NCBI RefSeq assembly: GCF_000265385.1
Contig: NC_018013.1
Location: forward strand, 3,392,501-3,456,500
Direction: 5' to 3'
Length of the DNA: 64,000 nt
DNA from: Aequorivita sublithincola DSM 14238
GTDB lineage: Bacteria; Bacteroidota; Bacteroidia; Flavobacteriales; Flavobacteriaceae
Part shown: piece after piece, positions 8,160-16,942 of the stretch
How positions within the stretch are numbered: position 1 is the stretch's first letter
How the letters are laid out: the number at the start of each line of letters is the position of its first letter
The notes under the pieces: model-generated
Told to the model about the DNA's origin: nothing
The model's database searches: none
Seen by the model: only the letters and a program-made list of their open reading frames with translations
Position numbers and translations under genes: made by a program

Positions 8160-10196
8160 TTGAAAAATCATATTTTAAACGAAAAACAGAAAAAAGCTGT
8201 TGAATTTGAGGGTGAGCACCTTCTCGTCCTCGCAGGTGCTGGAACAGGCAAAACGAGATGTATTGTGGGCAGAGCTGCTTACTTAATTGAAAAAGGAGTT
8301 CAGCCTGAAAAAATACAAATCCTCACCTTTACAAAACGTTCTGCCAATGAAATTGTTGAGCGCGTTAAAGCTTCTCTAACCGACAATCAGGCACAGAGTT
8401 TAAACGGTTCTACCTTCCATTCGTGGTGCAATCAATTAATTGTGCGCTATCCCAATTTATTTGGGGCGGCTTCTTACACCGTTATTGATCCTGACGATCA
8501 ATTAAGTGTTATGAAAATGGTTTGCGGCGATCAGATTTTGGAATATAAGGGCATCCGCATAAAGCCGCAACAGCTTATTGATATTTATAGTTACGGAAGA
8601 AATACCCGCCAAAACTTGACGAATTCAATTCGGGAGAAAGTTTTTAAGGGGAAAACCGATGAAGAAACCAATGACGAAATAGATATTATTCGTCCAAAGG
8701 TTGAAATATTACTGAAAGCATACCAACAAAAAAAAGGCGAAGGAAGATATATAGATTATGATGATTTGCTGCTAATTGTCGCCAACAGATTGCGCAATGA
8801 TGAAGAAGCAAGAAAGATTTTATCACATCAAGTAAAGCATTTGTTGATTGATGAATTTCAGGATACAAATCCGCTGCAATGGTTTTTACTAGAGCCATTT
8901 TTGGAGATCGCGAATTTTTATTGTGTGGGCGACGATGCACAATCTATCTATTCTTTTAGAGGTGCAGATTATAAAAACGTTCATTTATTTAAAGAACGGG
9001 TTCCAAATTCTGAAATACTAATTCTAGATAAAAACTACAGATCTACGCAAGAAATACTCGATTTATCCAATTGGTTAATTGAAGAATCACCGCTCGATTA
9101 TAAAAAGAAATTGGTTTCTTCAAGAGGAGAAGGAATGAAACCAAAGCTTATAAATGTTTCGAGCCAATGGGAAGAAGCAAATTTTATTGCTGAAAATATT
9201 CTAGAAAATTTCACCGAAAACAATAAAAATTTCGCCAGTCATTTAATACTTTCAAAATCTACCTATTATACCAAACCATTGCAGGCTGTTTTTATTCAGA
9301 AGAAAATCCCTTATGTAACTTATGGCGGCAGAAAATTTATGGAGGCTGCGCACATAAAGGATGTTGTTTCTGCACTTCGGGTTGTAAATAATCTATATGA
9401 TGAAATTGGATGGATGCGTTTTCTAACTTTTTGGGATGGCATTGGTGAAATAAAAGCGGGTAAGTATATTTCAAAAATTCTGGAATTTAAAGATCCGCTG
9501 GATTGTGCCCAAAATTTAGATGATGCCATTGGAGGTCCGGAAGGCGAAAAAATAGGAGATATCTATAATACCATACTGCTAAATTCAGGAAATGTAAAAC
9601 GTGCCATTCAAGAAACCTATTCTAAAATGGAGCTCTCACTTGCTTTTAAATATAGAAAGGATTGGGAAGAAAAGCGAAAATCGGATTTTCCTGTTTTAGA
9701 AATGTTGGGCGATAATTATGCCTCCATCGGACAATTAATTTCTGAAGGGATTTTGGAGAATGCGAAACAATTAAACGGCAATCCAGTTTTGGAAGGTTCA
9801 CAAATTAATGATAGCGAAATTAAGGATCACGTAATTATTTCGACAGTCCATTCCGCTAAAGGGCTGGAAGCTGATGTTTGTTATGTGTTGAATGTATCCC
9901 CAAAAGTATATCCCAGTGCCTGGAATCTTGATAAGGAGGAAAGTATTGAAGAGGATAGACGCGTTTTATATGTGGCATTGACACGAGCTAAGAATGAATT
10001 GTATGTTACGCGGGATACAAATTCCATAAATACCGTAAAAACACCAAATTCTGGTGATACAAATTCAAACTATTTCTTGGAAGAATTACCGGGAAATCTT
10101 GTTGAGCAAGCCACTAACCCATATTTAATAATAAAACCGAAGGATATTTTAACTCCAAATAAAATTGATCTTTCGTTGGGGATGGATTTTTCGTAA
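8160..10196 (+). CDS. UvrD/Rep-type superfamily 1 DNA helicase
   Basis: The product unwinds DNA 3' to 5' using ATP. Motifs seen: Walker A LAGAGTGKTR near residue 26, motif Ia LTFTKRSANEI, Walker B LLIDEFQDTNPLQW near residue 230, motif III VGDDAQSIYSFRGA, motif IV LDKNYRST, motif V STVHSAKGLEAD, and motif VI EDRRVLYVALTRAK. Start choice: the frame is open from 8019, but family similarity begins at a TTG at 8160 (LKNHILNEKQKKAVEFEG), giving 678 residues; the earlier 47 residues would overlap the promoter region of the divergent GIY-YIG gene and look non-family. The start is therefore less certain than the function. It is likely part of a repair pair with the divergent nuclease protein. Confidence 0.9.
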   Translation: MKNHILNEKQKKAVEFEGEHLLVLAGAGTGKTRCIVGRAAYLIEKGVQPEKIQILTFTKRSANEIVERVKASLTDNQAQSLNGSTFHSWCNQLIVRYPNLFGAASYTVIDPDDQLSVMKMVCGDQILEYKGIRIKPQQLIDIYSYGRNTRQNLTNSIREKVFKGKTDEETNDEIDIIRPKVEILLKAYQQKKGEGRYIDYDDLLLIVANRLRNDEEARKILSHQVKHLLIDEFQDTNPLQWFLLEPFLEIANFYCVGDDAQSIYSFRGADYKNVHLFKERVPNSEILILDKNYRSTQEILDLSNWLIEESPLDYKKKLVSSRGEGMKPKLINVSSQWEEANFIAENILENFTENNKNFASHLILSKSTYYTKPLQAVFIQKKIPYVTYGGRKFMEAAHIKDVVSALRVVNNLYDEIGWMRFLTFWDGIGEIKAGKYISKILEFKDPLDCAQNLDDAIGGPEGEKIGDIYNTILLNSGNVKRAIQETYSKMELSLAFKYRKDWEEKRKSDFPVLEMLGDNYASIGQLISEGILENAKQLNGNPVLEGSQINDSEIKDHVIISTVHSAKGLEADVCYVLNVSPKVYPSAWNLDKEESIEEDRRVLYVALTRAKNELYVTRDTNSINTVKTPNSGDTNSNYFLEELPGNLVEQATNPYLIIKPKDILTPNKIDLSLGMDFS

Positions 10197-10284
10197 ATTT
10201 ATAATTATCAATTTTCTATTTTATTACATAGTTCAACCCAGTAAACTTTAAAAAGGTTTTATATTTCATTAAATAATAAAAAAT

Positions 10285-11001
10285 ATGTGTTACGAAACTG
10301 CCCTAACCAAAAATGGAAAACAAATACAGGAATTTTTTCAGAAAGAACTGGCGATTCCCTTAGAATTCGAACCATATTACCATTTATCAGGATTTTCCCA
10401 TCCAAATTTGCAAATTGTTAAAATGGATGAACCAGAGAAGATATATCCGGCAAATTGGGGGTTTGTTCCAACTTGGGGAACGAAAGATATTCCAGCCTTT
10501 TATAAAAAATATAATACCTTAAATACAAAATCTGAAACGCTATTTAACGGGTTGTCAAAAGAATCGGCATTGAATAAAAGATGCCTTATCATTGCCGATG
10601 GTTTTTTTGAGCCACATCAAAAAGCTGGTGTTTCCCTTCCTTATTTCTGTCACATTCCTAGCTCAAAATTTGATGATGGAAGAGACTTATTTATGTTTGG
10701 AGGTATCTATTCTGAAATTGAAAAGGATTCAAATTTGTTTTCCGTTTCAATTTTAACAATGGAAGCAAATTCATTTTTTTCTGAAATACATAATGTAAAG
10801 AAAAGACAACCTTTTGTTATTGACGAAGAATTATATGACGAGTGGTTTAATCCTAATTTGAAAGAAGAAAATGTTTTGGAGCTAATTAAACACGGATTTA
10901 CTTCAAAAGAATTTAGTGCATATCCAGTAAGCAGAGATTTATACAAACGATCTATAGATACAAATAATCCTGAAATTCTTAAAGCTGTTGTTACAGATTA
11001 A
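10285..11001 (+). CDS. SOS response-associated peptidase, YedK/HMCES family
   Basis: 238 residues. HMCES/YedK proteins crosslink through Cys2 to abasic sites in single-stranded DNA and shield them. The start MCYETALTKNG places the catalytic cysteine directly after the initiator Met. Other family landmarks are NWGFVPTWG, the Asn and Glu in YNTLNTKSETLF, the DGFFEPH segment carrying the active-site Glu, and HNVKKRQPFVI carrying the conserved His. In the usual motif the His is followed by RMP; here RQP, a mild divergence. The gene follows the helicase by 88 bases in the same direction, fitting a DNA-repair neighbourhood. Confidence 0.92.
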   Translation: MCYETALTKNGKQIQEFFQKELAIPLEFEPYYHLSGFSHPNLQIVKMDEPEKIYPANWGFVPTWGTKDIPAFYKKYNTLNTKSETLFNGLSKESALNKRCLIIADGFFEPHQKAGVSLPYFCHIPSSKFDDGRDLFMFGGIYSEIEKDSNLFSVSILTMEANSFFSEIHNVKKRQPFVIDEELYDEWFNPNLKEENVLELIKHGFTSKEFSAYPVSRDLYKRSIDTNNPEILKAVVTD

Positions 11002-11164
11002 GAATGCTAGCAATTTTCCCATTCTATCAAAAAAATATCCTAATTAAAATCCATCTAAAAGTGGCATTATCTTATTGTATAGTGACAGTATCTTAAAATT
11101 CAAGTTGATAATTTTGTATGTGTTTTAGCACCATCGTTTGATATGTTATAAATTATTAATAAAA

Positions 11165-11437
11165 ATGCAATTTGAACAAATAATTGGAATTTTAGCGGGG
11201 CTTTTTACAACACTGGCGGTTCTACCTCAAATTATAAAAGCTTTAAAGACTAAAAGTGTTGATGATGTTAGCCCTATAATGTTTATAACCTTGTGTATTG
11301 GTCTAGGCTTATGGACTGTTTATGGTTTTTTAAAGGAGGATCTACCTATTATAATAACCAACGGTATATCATTTATTTTAAATAGTTTCATGTTAATTCT
11401 CTCAATTACTTCAAGATCTAAAAGCAAAAATTTCTAA
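11165..11437 (+). CDS. SemiSWEET-type small sugar transporter
   Basis: 90 residues from the ATG at 11165; an upstream in-frame start at 11138 adds nine residues unlike the family. Three transmembrane helices are evident. The PQ-loop signature is in TLAVLPQIIKALKTKSVDDV, and the second proline-containing helix spans SPIMFITLCIGLGLWTVYG. The third helix contains the conserved Asn region ITNGISFILNSF. SemiSWEETs form dimers that move small sugars down a gradient. It lies 12 bases before the GntA-like gene, so co-transcription is likely, though a functional link is not obvious. Confidence 0.88.
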   Translation: MQFEQIIGILAGLFTTLAVLPQIIKALKTKSVDDVSPIMFITLCIGLGLWTVYGFLKEDLPIIITNGISFILNSFMLILSITSRSKSKNF

Positions 11438-11449
11438 ATTTTACTAGTT

Positions 11450-12112
11450 ATGAATAAATCAATTAATCAATTTCCAAAAACTGAGGAGGCTATCAGAGAA
11501 TTTATATTAGATGATCATCCGTGTGTAATGGCTCAAAGCTTAGTTGCAGATGATAACTTAACTATTCGGGATTACGGAATTTTAAATTGTCAAGAAACTT
11601 ACCAACAAATTTTAAAAGATTTAAATCTTTATATAGAGGATGTTGATAGTGATACTATGAAGTTTCAAACTTTTATTGCGACATTTGCGGACGATCATTT
11701 TGAAGATGAAGTTATTTTCGAAAATGAATTATGGAAATTTCTACACGTATTGCATAAAATAGATCCTCAACCTTGGGATGAAACAACAAGTGCAGATCCA
11801 AGGTCGACAGAATTCAGTTTTAGCTTTTTAGGTGTTTCATTTTATATTGTTGGAATGCATCCAAATTCATCCAGAGAAGCTAGGAGTACTCCTTTTCCCA
11901 TGATTGTTTTTAACTTGCACAGCCAGTTTGAAATGCTACGCGGATCCGGAAGATATAAACGTGTTCGCGATTTGATTAGAAGACGTGACAAAGAAAAGCA
12001 AGGCACTATAAATCCGATGCTAGAGGATTTTGGATTAAATAGCGAAGCCCGTCAATATAGTGGTCGTGCCGTTGATGAAAATTGGAAATGTCCTTATAAC
12101 TTTAAAAAATAA
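11450..12112 (+). CDS. YqcI/YcgG family haem-dependent N-hydroxylase (GntA-like)
   Basis: 220 residues. The family, known as YqcI/YcgG, includes GntA, which N-hydroxylates an L-arginine-derived guanidine compound in guanitoxin biosynthesis. Recognisable segments are DDHPCVMAQSL near the N-terminus, FLHVLHKIDPQPWD in the middle, and the highly conserved VGMHPNSSREARSTPFP and FNLHSQFEMLRGSGRYKRV. No other guanitoxin genes are near, so the substrate is unknown; arginine or another guanidine is an inference from characterised relatives. The next gene begins three bases after its stop, and this pair recurs in other bacteria to my knowledge. Confidence 0.85.
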   Translation: MNKSINQFPKTEEAIREFILDDHPCVMAQSLVADDNLTIRDYGILNCQETYQQILKDLNLYIEDVDSDTMKFQTFIATFADDHFEDEVIFENELWKFLHVLHKIDPQPWDETTSADPRSTEFSFSFLGVSFYIVGMHPNSSREARSTPFPMIVFNLHSQFEMLRGSGRYKRVRDLIRRRDKEKQGTINPMLEDFGLNSEARQYSGRAVDENWKCPYNFKK

Positions 12113-12115
12113 GTG

Positions 12116-12700
12116 ATGAATATAATTGAACCTAAGTCTGGAGCTTCGTTAATCTTGAAAAAGGGAGAAATCCTTAAAGTTACAGATATTGAAGGATGTC
12201 AAGTTTCGGATATGCTACTTTATAATCTTAACAACCATGACGAAAAAATATCTGCAGGAAAAACTTTTGATTATGAGGAGTGTATCTTATTAACCAATGG
12301 GAATTATCTTTGGAGCAACCAAAGTAACAAAATGGTTAAAATTATAGAAGATACCAATGGAAGAAATGATTTTCTACTTGCTCCTTGCGACAGCAAGACA
12401 ATGAAACATTTTTATAATATTTCAGAATACCACCCAAGCTGTTTTGAAAATCTTTATCAAGGTTTGAATAAATTTGGAATTGCTAAAGAAACTATACCTT
12501 CAGCTTTTAATATTTTTATGAATGTTATATTTAATGAAGAAGGAAAATTGAATGTTGCCCCTCCAACCTCAATTGCGGGAGATTATGTTTGTTTTGAAGC
12601 ACAAATGGACTTAATAGTTGCTTTAACCGCTTGTTCTGCTCTTGATAGTAATGGTGGTTCTTTTAAGCCAATTGGATATGACGTACTAGAGAATAAATAA
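12116..12700 (+). CDS. DUF1989 (urea carboxylase-associated) protein
   Basis: 194 residues from ATG at 12116 (a GTG at 12113 immediately precedes it). The fold family DUF1989 is seen near urea carboxylase and guanidine degradation genes, where members serve in carboxyguanidine deimination. Family landmarks: KGEILKVTDIEGCQVSDML, LLTNGNYLWSNQS, LLAPCDSKTM, FNIFMNVIF and the Cys/Asp-rich AGDYVCFEAQMDLIVALTAC. Intact length. Its tight coupling to a GntA-like N-hydroxylase suggests both act on a guanidino compound; the exact reaction is inferred, not shown. The C-terminal SALDSNGGSFKPIGYDV is also typical. Confidence 0.82.
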   Translation: MNIIEPKSGASLILKKGEILKVTDIEGCQVSDMLLYNLNNHDEKISAGKTFDYEECILLTNGNYLWSNQSNKMVKIIEDTNGRNDFLLAPCDSKTMKHFYNISEYHPSCFENLYQGLNKFGIAKETIPSAFNIFMNVIFNEEGKLNVAPPTSIAGDYVCFEAQMDLIVALTACSALDSNGGSFKPIGYDVLENK

Positions 12701-12875
12701 TCATCCATTTTAAGCTATTTTACCAATATTCTTTGGATTATCAACTTGAGAATAACACTACGAATTTCTATTTGTGTCATTTTTTATATTGATTACGATA
12801 CTTTATTAACTAAGGATTTCTGAAATTTAAGGTTCGTTAAATTTATATTCAACCAATTTTATAATTCAGAAAAAT

Positions 12876-15014
12876 ATGTGCGCGAAAAAAAAAGACTCTA
12901 TAAGTAGAAAAACAGAGCAATTAAAGCAATTTGAAAAATCTTTTGAAGGCCAAACAATGACCACACGTCAAGGTCTAAAAGTAAATGACACTAATAATTC
13001 ATTAAAGGCTGGGGAAAGAGGTCCAACTTTATTAGAAGATTTTTTATTGCGTGAAAAAATCCACAATTTTGATCACGAACGCATACCTGAGCGCATTGTT
13101 CACGCAAGGGGAAGTGGAGCGCATGGTTATTTTGAATTGTATGAAAGTATTGAAGAATATTCCAAAGCTGGTATTTTTACAGATACTTCAAGAAAAACTC
13201 CGGTTTTTGTAAGATTTTCTACTGTAGCCGGCTCTAAGGGATCAACTGATTTAGCCAGGGATGTTCGAGGCTTTGCAGTTAAATTTTATACTGAAGAAGG
13301 CACGTGGGACCTTGTAGGTAATAATATGCCTATTTTTTTTATTCAGGATGCAATGAAATTTCCAGATTTAGTGCATTCTGTTAAGCCAGAACCAAATAAA
13401 GAAATTCCTCAAGCTGCCTCTGCCCACGATACTTTTTATGATTTTGTTTCGCTTACACCAGAAACCTTGCACAATCAAATTTGGGTTATGAGTGATCGCG
13501 CCATTCCACGTAGTTTGAGAATGATGGAAGGTTTTGGAATACATACTTTTAGGTTAATAAACAAAGAAGGAAAAGCGCATTTCGTAAAATTTCATTGGAA
13601 ACCAAAACTTGGTATTCATTCAGTTACGTGGGAAGAAGCAGTTAAAATAAGTGGTGCAGACAGCGATTTTCACAGAAGGGATCTTTGGGATGCTATTGAT
13701 GCAGGAATGTTTCCAGAATGGGAATTAGGCTTACAGATTATTCCCGAAGAAGACGAGCATAAATATGATTTCGATTTATTGGATCCTACCAAATTGGTGC
13801 CAGAAGAAGTGGTGCCAGTAAAAATTATAGGGAAAATGACCCTTAACAAAAATCCTGAGAACTTTTTTGCCGAAACAGAACAAGTTGCTTTTTTACCAGG
13901 AAATATAGTGCCTGGAATAGACTTTACGAACGATCCATTGCTTCAAGGTAGATTATTTTCGTATCGTGACACACAACTTTCTCGTTTAGGAAGCCATAAT
14001 TTTCATCAACTTCCAATTAACAGACCTATAGGGGAAGTTCATAATAATCAAAGAGATGGCCACATGCAGATGGAGATACCAAAAGGCAGAGCTGCTTATT
14101 TTCCGAATACTTTGGGTGGCGGTTGTCCGCATATGGCTAAAGTGGCAGATGGAGGATTTTCACATTATCAAGAAAAAATAGATTCGCATAAAATTAGAAA
14201 TAGAAGTGAAAGTTTTAGCGATCACTTTTCACAACCAGCACTTTTCTATAGAAGTCTTTCAGATTGGGAAAAACAACATGTTATAGATGCATATAGTTTT
14301 GAACTTGGTAAATGTGAAGTAGCGCATATAGTAAGTAGAATGTTATGGCTTGTTTCACAAATAGACAGCTCATTAGCAAAGGAGGTGTCTCGTAATCTAG
14401 GAATTAAAATTCCAAAATCAATTGACAAACCAATCAATCAAGCTATTGGTGCAGATGCAGATGTTGAGAAACACCAACCTAGTAAAAAGAAGAATTATTT
14501 AGACAAATCTCCCGCGTTGAGTCAATCAAATACAAAATTCGATACTATAGAATCTCGCAAAATCGCATTTCTTATGGCTGATGGATTTAAAATGAGTGAC
14601 TATAAAAAAATGAAAACCGGATTGGAAAAGAAAAATGCGGTAGTAAAAATTATAGCACCACACGGAGGAACAATTACCTGTGATGAGAACATGGAGCATA
14701 AAGTTGATGCCTCTATTTCAACAACTGAAAGTGTATTGTTTGACGCGGTCTATATTCCGGGCGGCAAGAAATCGTGTGAAAAATTATTAGCGGATAAAAA
14801 ATTTATAAAATTCATCAATGAATCTCTAAAATACTGTAAAGCAATTTCTGTGGATAATGAAGGTGAAATGCTTTTGGATAATTCTGAAGTGAAAAATTTC
14901 AAAAATGATGATGAAGCTATTTTAGTGAATTCAACACCTGATAAATTTATCAAGGCAATTTCTAAACATAGAAATTGGAATAGAAGTGATGCTGCAAAGA
15001 ATATTGCTGTATAG
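12876..15014 (+). CDS. katE: Large-subunit (clade 2) haem catalase with C-terminal DJ-1/PfpI-like domain
   Basis: 712 residues, the size of HPII-type catalases. It breaks down hydrogen peroxide in the cytoplasm. Active-site His is in PERIVHARGSGAHGYF, the Asn in LVGNNMPIFFIQDAMKFPD, and the proximal haem Tyr in GRLFSYRDTQLSRLG. The flavodoxin-like extra domain at about residues 565-700 begins RKIAFLMADGFKMSDY and contains VYIPGGKKSCEKL, where the usual catalytic Cys position of PfpI enzymes is not obvious, as expected for catalases. It heads a run of oxidative-stress genes and is followed 18 bases later by the DUF3253 gene. Confidence 0.95.
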   Translation: MCAKKKDSISRKTEQLKQFEKSFEGQTMTTRQGLKVNDTNNSLKAGERGPTLLEDFLLREKIHNFDHERIPERIVHARGSGAHGYFELYESIEEYSKAGIFTDTSRKTPVFVRFSTVAGSKGSTDLARDVRGFAVKFYTEEGTWDLVGNNMPIFFIQDAMKFPDLVHSVKPEPNKEIPQAASAHDTFYDFVSLTPETLHNQIWVMSDRAIPRSLRMMEGFGIHTFRLINKEGKAHFVKFHWKPKLGIHSVTWEEAVKISGADSDFHRRDLWDAIDAGMFPEWELGLQIIPEEDEHKYDFDLLDPTKLVPEEVVPVKIIGKMTLNKNPENFFAETEQVAFLPGNIVPGIDFTNDPLLQGRLFSYRDTQLSRLGSHNFHQLPINRPIGEVHNNQRDGHMQMEIPKGRAAYFPNTLGGGCPHMAKVADGGFSHYQEKIDSHKIRNRSESFSDHFSQPALFYRSLSDWEKQHVIDAYSFELGKCEVAHIVSRMLWLVSQIDSSLAKEVSRNLGIKIPKSIDKPINQAIGADADVEKHQPSKKKNYLDKSPALSQSNTKFDTIESRKIAFLMADGFKMSDYKKMKTGLEKKNAVVKIIAPHGGTITCDENMEHKVDASISTTESVLFDAVYIPGGKKSCEKLLADKKFIKFINESLKYCKAISVDNEGEMLLDNSEVKNFKNDDEAILVNSTPDKFIKAISKHRNWNRSDAAKNIAV

Positions 15015-15032
15015 ATTCATTGAAAAATAAAT

Positions 15033-15281
15033 TTGAAAAACATCAGTACTACAATTATGAAGTTCGCTGAATCCAGAGGTTTAGAAAAAACCTTTTGTCC
15101 TTCAGAAGTTGCAAGAGAATTATTTCCAGAAACTTGGCGGAAGGAAATGGAGAGGGTTAGACTTGAAGCTGATAAATTGGTAAAAGCTAAGAAGATAGAG
15201 GTAGTTCAGAAAGGTGTTGTTCAATCTAAATTACCCTCGCAATTAACGGGACCTATACGATTAAGGATTTCACATAATTAA
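15033..15281 (+). CDS. DUF3253 small winged-helix-like protein
   Basis: 82 residues from TTG at 15033, or 74 from ATG at 15057 (MKFAESRG); the ATG is equally plausible. The family DUF3253 consists of short predicted DNA-binding-like proteins that often sit beside stress genes. Landmarks are KTFCPSEVARELFPETWR, the arginine helix RVRLEADKLVKAKKIEVVQK and the ending GPIRLRIS. It is probably in the catalase transcript, which ends at the strong hairpin five bases after its stop. Confidence 0.78.
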   Translation: MKNISTTIMKFAESRGLEKTFCPSEVARELFPETWRKEMERVRLEADKLVKAKKIEVVQKGVVQSKLPSQLTGPIRLRISHN

Positions 15282-15285
15282 AAAT

Positions 15286-15317
15286 AAAAATGGGCGATTT
15301 TGAAATCGCCCATTTTT
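15286..15317. terminator. Bidirectional intrinsic terminator between DUF3253 and VOC genes
   Basis: A perfect 15-bp inverted repeat (AAAAATGGGCGATTT and its complement) with only two bases between the arms. The A and T runs at both ends let it serve both the catalase-DUF3253 transcript and the convergent VOC gene that ends at 15339. Confidence 0.92.
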
Positions 15318-15338
15318 AAATTGTGGTAATTTCAAAAT

Positions 15339-15737
15339 TTATTTCTCTGAATTTACCATCCAATTAATTCCAAATCTGTCTGTGCATCTGCCGAAGTAAC
15401 CCCACTCTCTTTCACGAAAGTTATGATGAATCTGACCTCCCTTAGACAAAGATTCAAAAACTTTCTCCGCATCTTGTCTAGAATCTGCATCAACACTCAT
15501 ATGGATTTGGTTCCCGTGATTTATTGGGGTATCTGGTGAGGCATCATATGCCATAAATTGAACACCTTTTCCGTTTAATTCTGCGTGCTGTAATTTATCT
15601 CTGAAAGAATTCGGAATATCAATTTTTGCATCCTCATAGGTTTGTCTATTTTTAATTTCAGCATTAAATAGATCGCTGTAAAAATTTAGAGCTTCCTGGC
15701 AATTACCGTCAAAGGCTAAATAAGATTGTACTTTCAT
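15339..15737 (-). CDS. VOC superfamily protein, PhnB-like
   Basis: 132 residues with the paired beta-alpha-beta-beta-beta modules of glyoxalase/bleomycin-resistance folds. PhnB-type markers are YLAFDGNCQEALNFYSDLF at the start, the QFMAYDASPD strand, the HMSVDADSRQDAEKVFESL helix and the end GRCTDRFGINWMV. Members of this subfamily often lack demonstrated enzyme activity. It is convergent with the catalase unit and shares its terminator. Confidence 0.85.
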   Translation of the reverse strand: MKVQSYLAFDGNCQEALNFYSDLFNAEIKNRQTYEDAKIDIPNSFRDKLQHAELNGKGVQFMAYDASPDTPINHGNQIHMSVDADSRQDAEKVFESLSKGGQIHHNFREREWGYFGRCTDRFGINWMVNSEK

Positions 15738-15911
15738 AGTAGTTTTTTTTAATTAAAGTTGAGTAACCAATTTAATAAAAGGTTGATAAAAGTTTGCAGT
15801 GTTTAAAATTGATTTAACATTTTTATTTTTTAGAATTAGTAATTTAATTGATACGATCACTTTAAAAAATTAAAAAAGTTTAAATTTAAAGTATAATATA
15901 AAAATATAATT

Positions 15912-16046
15912 ATGGGAAATACAACAGATGGATTTGGTAAGAAACGTGATAATAATCAATATGGAGAAGTTGAGAAAGAGAAGCATGATAAAAGAAATGC
16001 AGAACTTCCAAAAAGACCAAATAAAGGTGCTACAGAAGAAGAATAA
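15912..16046 (+). CDS. Tiny polar protein (44 residues), stress-island type
   Basis: The frame encodes 44 residues rich in Lys, Glu, Asn and Gly, with no hydrophobic core (MGNTTDGFGKKRDN..., ending GATEEE). It looks intrinsically disordered. A second protein of the same character sits at 21748-21897 and ends in EEE too. I do not recognise a family. An AT-rich upstream region and clean start-to-stop frame, with codon use like its neighbours, argue for a real gene. Confidence 0.5.
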   Translation: MGNTTDGFGKKRDNNQYGEVEKEKHDKRNAELPKRPNKGATEEE

Positions 16047-16137
16047 AATTTCGTGATTTTATAAATGGATATGGATTTGTACTAAAAAAATAATCTAATG
16101 TGCTATTAATGTATTAGATGAGTATTTATTTTTGTAT

Positions 16138-16281
16138 ATGGTTAAATCTAAAAAAAGGAGGTATGTATGGAAAAATAGATAAATTAAGTTTCCTATTTAG
16201 GAAAAAGCTTTGTAAAGCAAATTTAATTTTAAAATAATAATGAATTAGCCATAAAACCATCTTCATTGAGAAGATGGTTTT
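16138..16281 (+). ncRNA. Candidate structured small RNA or long 3' UTR
   Basis: In a 363-base gap (16047-16409) there is no sizeable gene. Three hairpins follow each other: TTTCCTA/TAGGAAA at 16189-16204, GCTTT/AAAGC at 16207-16218, and the 12-bp terminator stem at 16253-16281. Just before lies an unusually strong AAAGGAGG followed by a four-codon frame, and a 14-codon frame starts at 16138. It could be an independent small RNA, a leader-peptide RNA, or the 3' UTR of the tiny gene at 15912. No family is recognised. Confidence 0.3.
16253..16281. terminator. Intrinsic terminator hairpin
   Basis: A 12-bp stem, AAAACCATCTTC paired with GAAGATGGTTTT around an ATTGA loop, followed by T residues on the plus strand. 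It can end transcription from the left, and possibly the minus-strand membrane-protein gene that stops at 16410. Confidence 0.85.
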
Positions 16282-16409
16282 TCGTTAAATTCTCCATACT
16301 GCTGCAACTAGTTCAGTAATAAAGCGCAACGATAAATTGCCTCCTAAATAAAATTCTAATTTGAAAACTAACATCAGATTACTGCCAATTATATAAATTT
16401 TACAGAAGT

Positions 16410-16931
16410 TTACTCCTCTTTATTCACAAGGTAATGATCTTCACCCAATCCTACAATTGAAATGATATTTGTAACAGTACTGTATAGAAGTAATATGACC
16501 GTTACCATTAATCCACTAAGAACAGATGAGAAGAAGAGTGTAGCCCAATAGATATAAGCAAACCAATATGTTGGAAGACTTTCTGATTCAGTAATAGGAA
16601 TGTTGAAAAGTTGAAATAGTACTAAAGACCCAACAAACAAAACGGTATCAAATTTCGCAATATTTAATACTTGCTTATAATGCGCCTTTTTAATTTTTGA
16701 TTCAGTTCCGGTACTTATTCCTAATAAAGTTAAAAGCAAAGCTAATATTGTTGCTGAAGCAAGCAGAATAGTATTACACAACATATTTATGCCGTCAATT
16801 GAACTGGTGATTAAGGATTTTGCTTCATAACCTGAGATATCGCCTAATAAAAATGCTCCTAATCCTGTAAATGTCGCTGCGGCAATGCCTCCAAAAATGG
16901 ATCGTTTGTTTTGAGTAAAGAAATTTTTCAT
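16410..16931 (-). CDS. Four-helix membrane protein, unknown function
   Basis: 173 residues with four predicted membrane segments: the N-terminal glycine-rich GGIAAATFTGLGAFLLG, then ILLASATILALLLTLLG, VLFVGSLVLFQLFNI and SGLMVTVILLLYSTVTNI. A short charged loop lies between helices two and three. I do not recognise the family. It follows the photolyase gene with an 11-base gap on the same strand, so it is likely co-transcribed in the light/oxidative stress cluster. Confidence 0.65.
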   Translation of the reverse strand: MKNFFTQNKRSIFGGIAAATFTGLGAFLLGDISGYEAKSLITSSIDGINMLCNTILLASATILALLLTLLGISTGTESKIKKAHYKQVLNIAKFDTVLFVGSLVLFQLFNIPITESESLPTYWFAYIYWATLFFSSVLSGLMVTVILLLYSTVTNIISIVGLGEDHYLVNKEE

Positions 16932-16942
16932 ATAGATTGTAT

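Noticed and set aside
8016..8171. N-terminal extension of the GIY-YIG gene to 8171
   Set aside because: The added 52 residues are hydrophobic, unlike the family, and overlap the promoter region of the divergent helicase.
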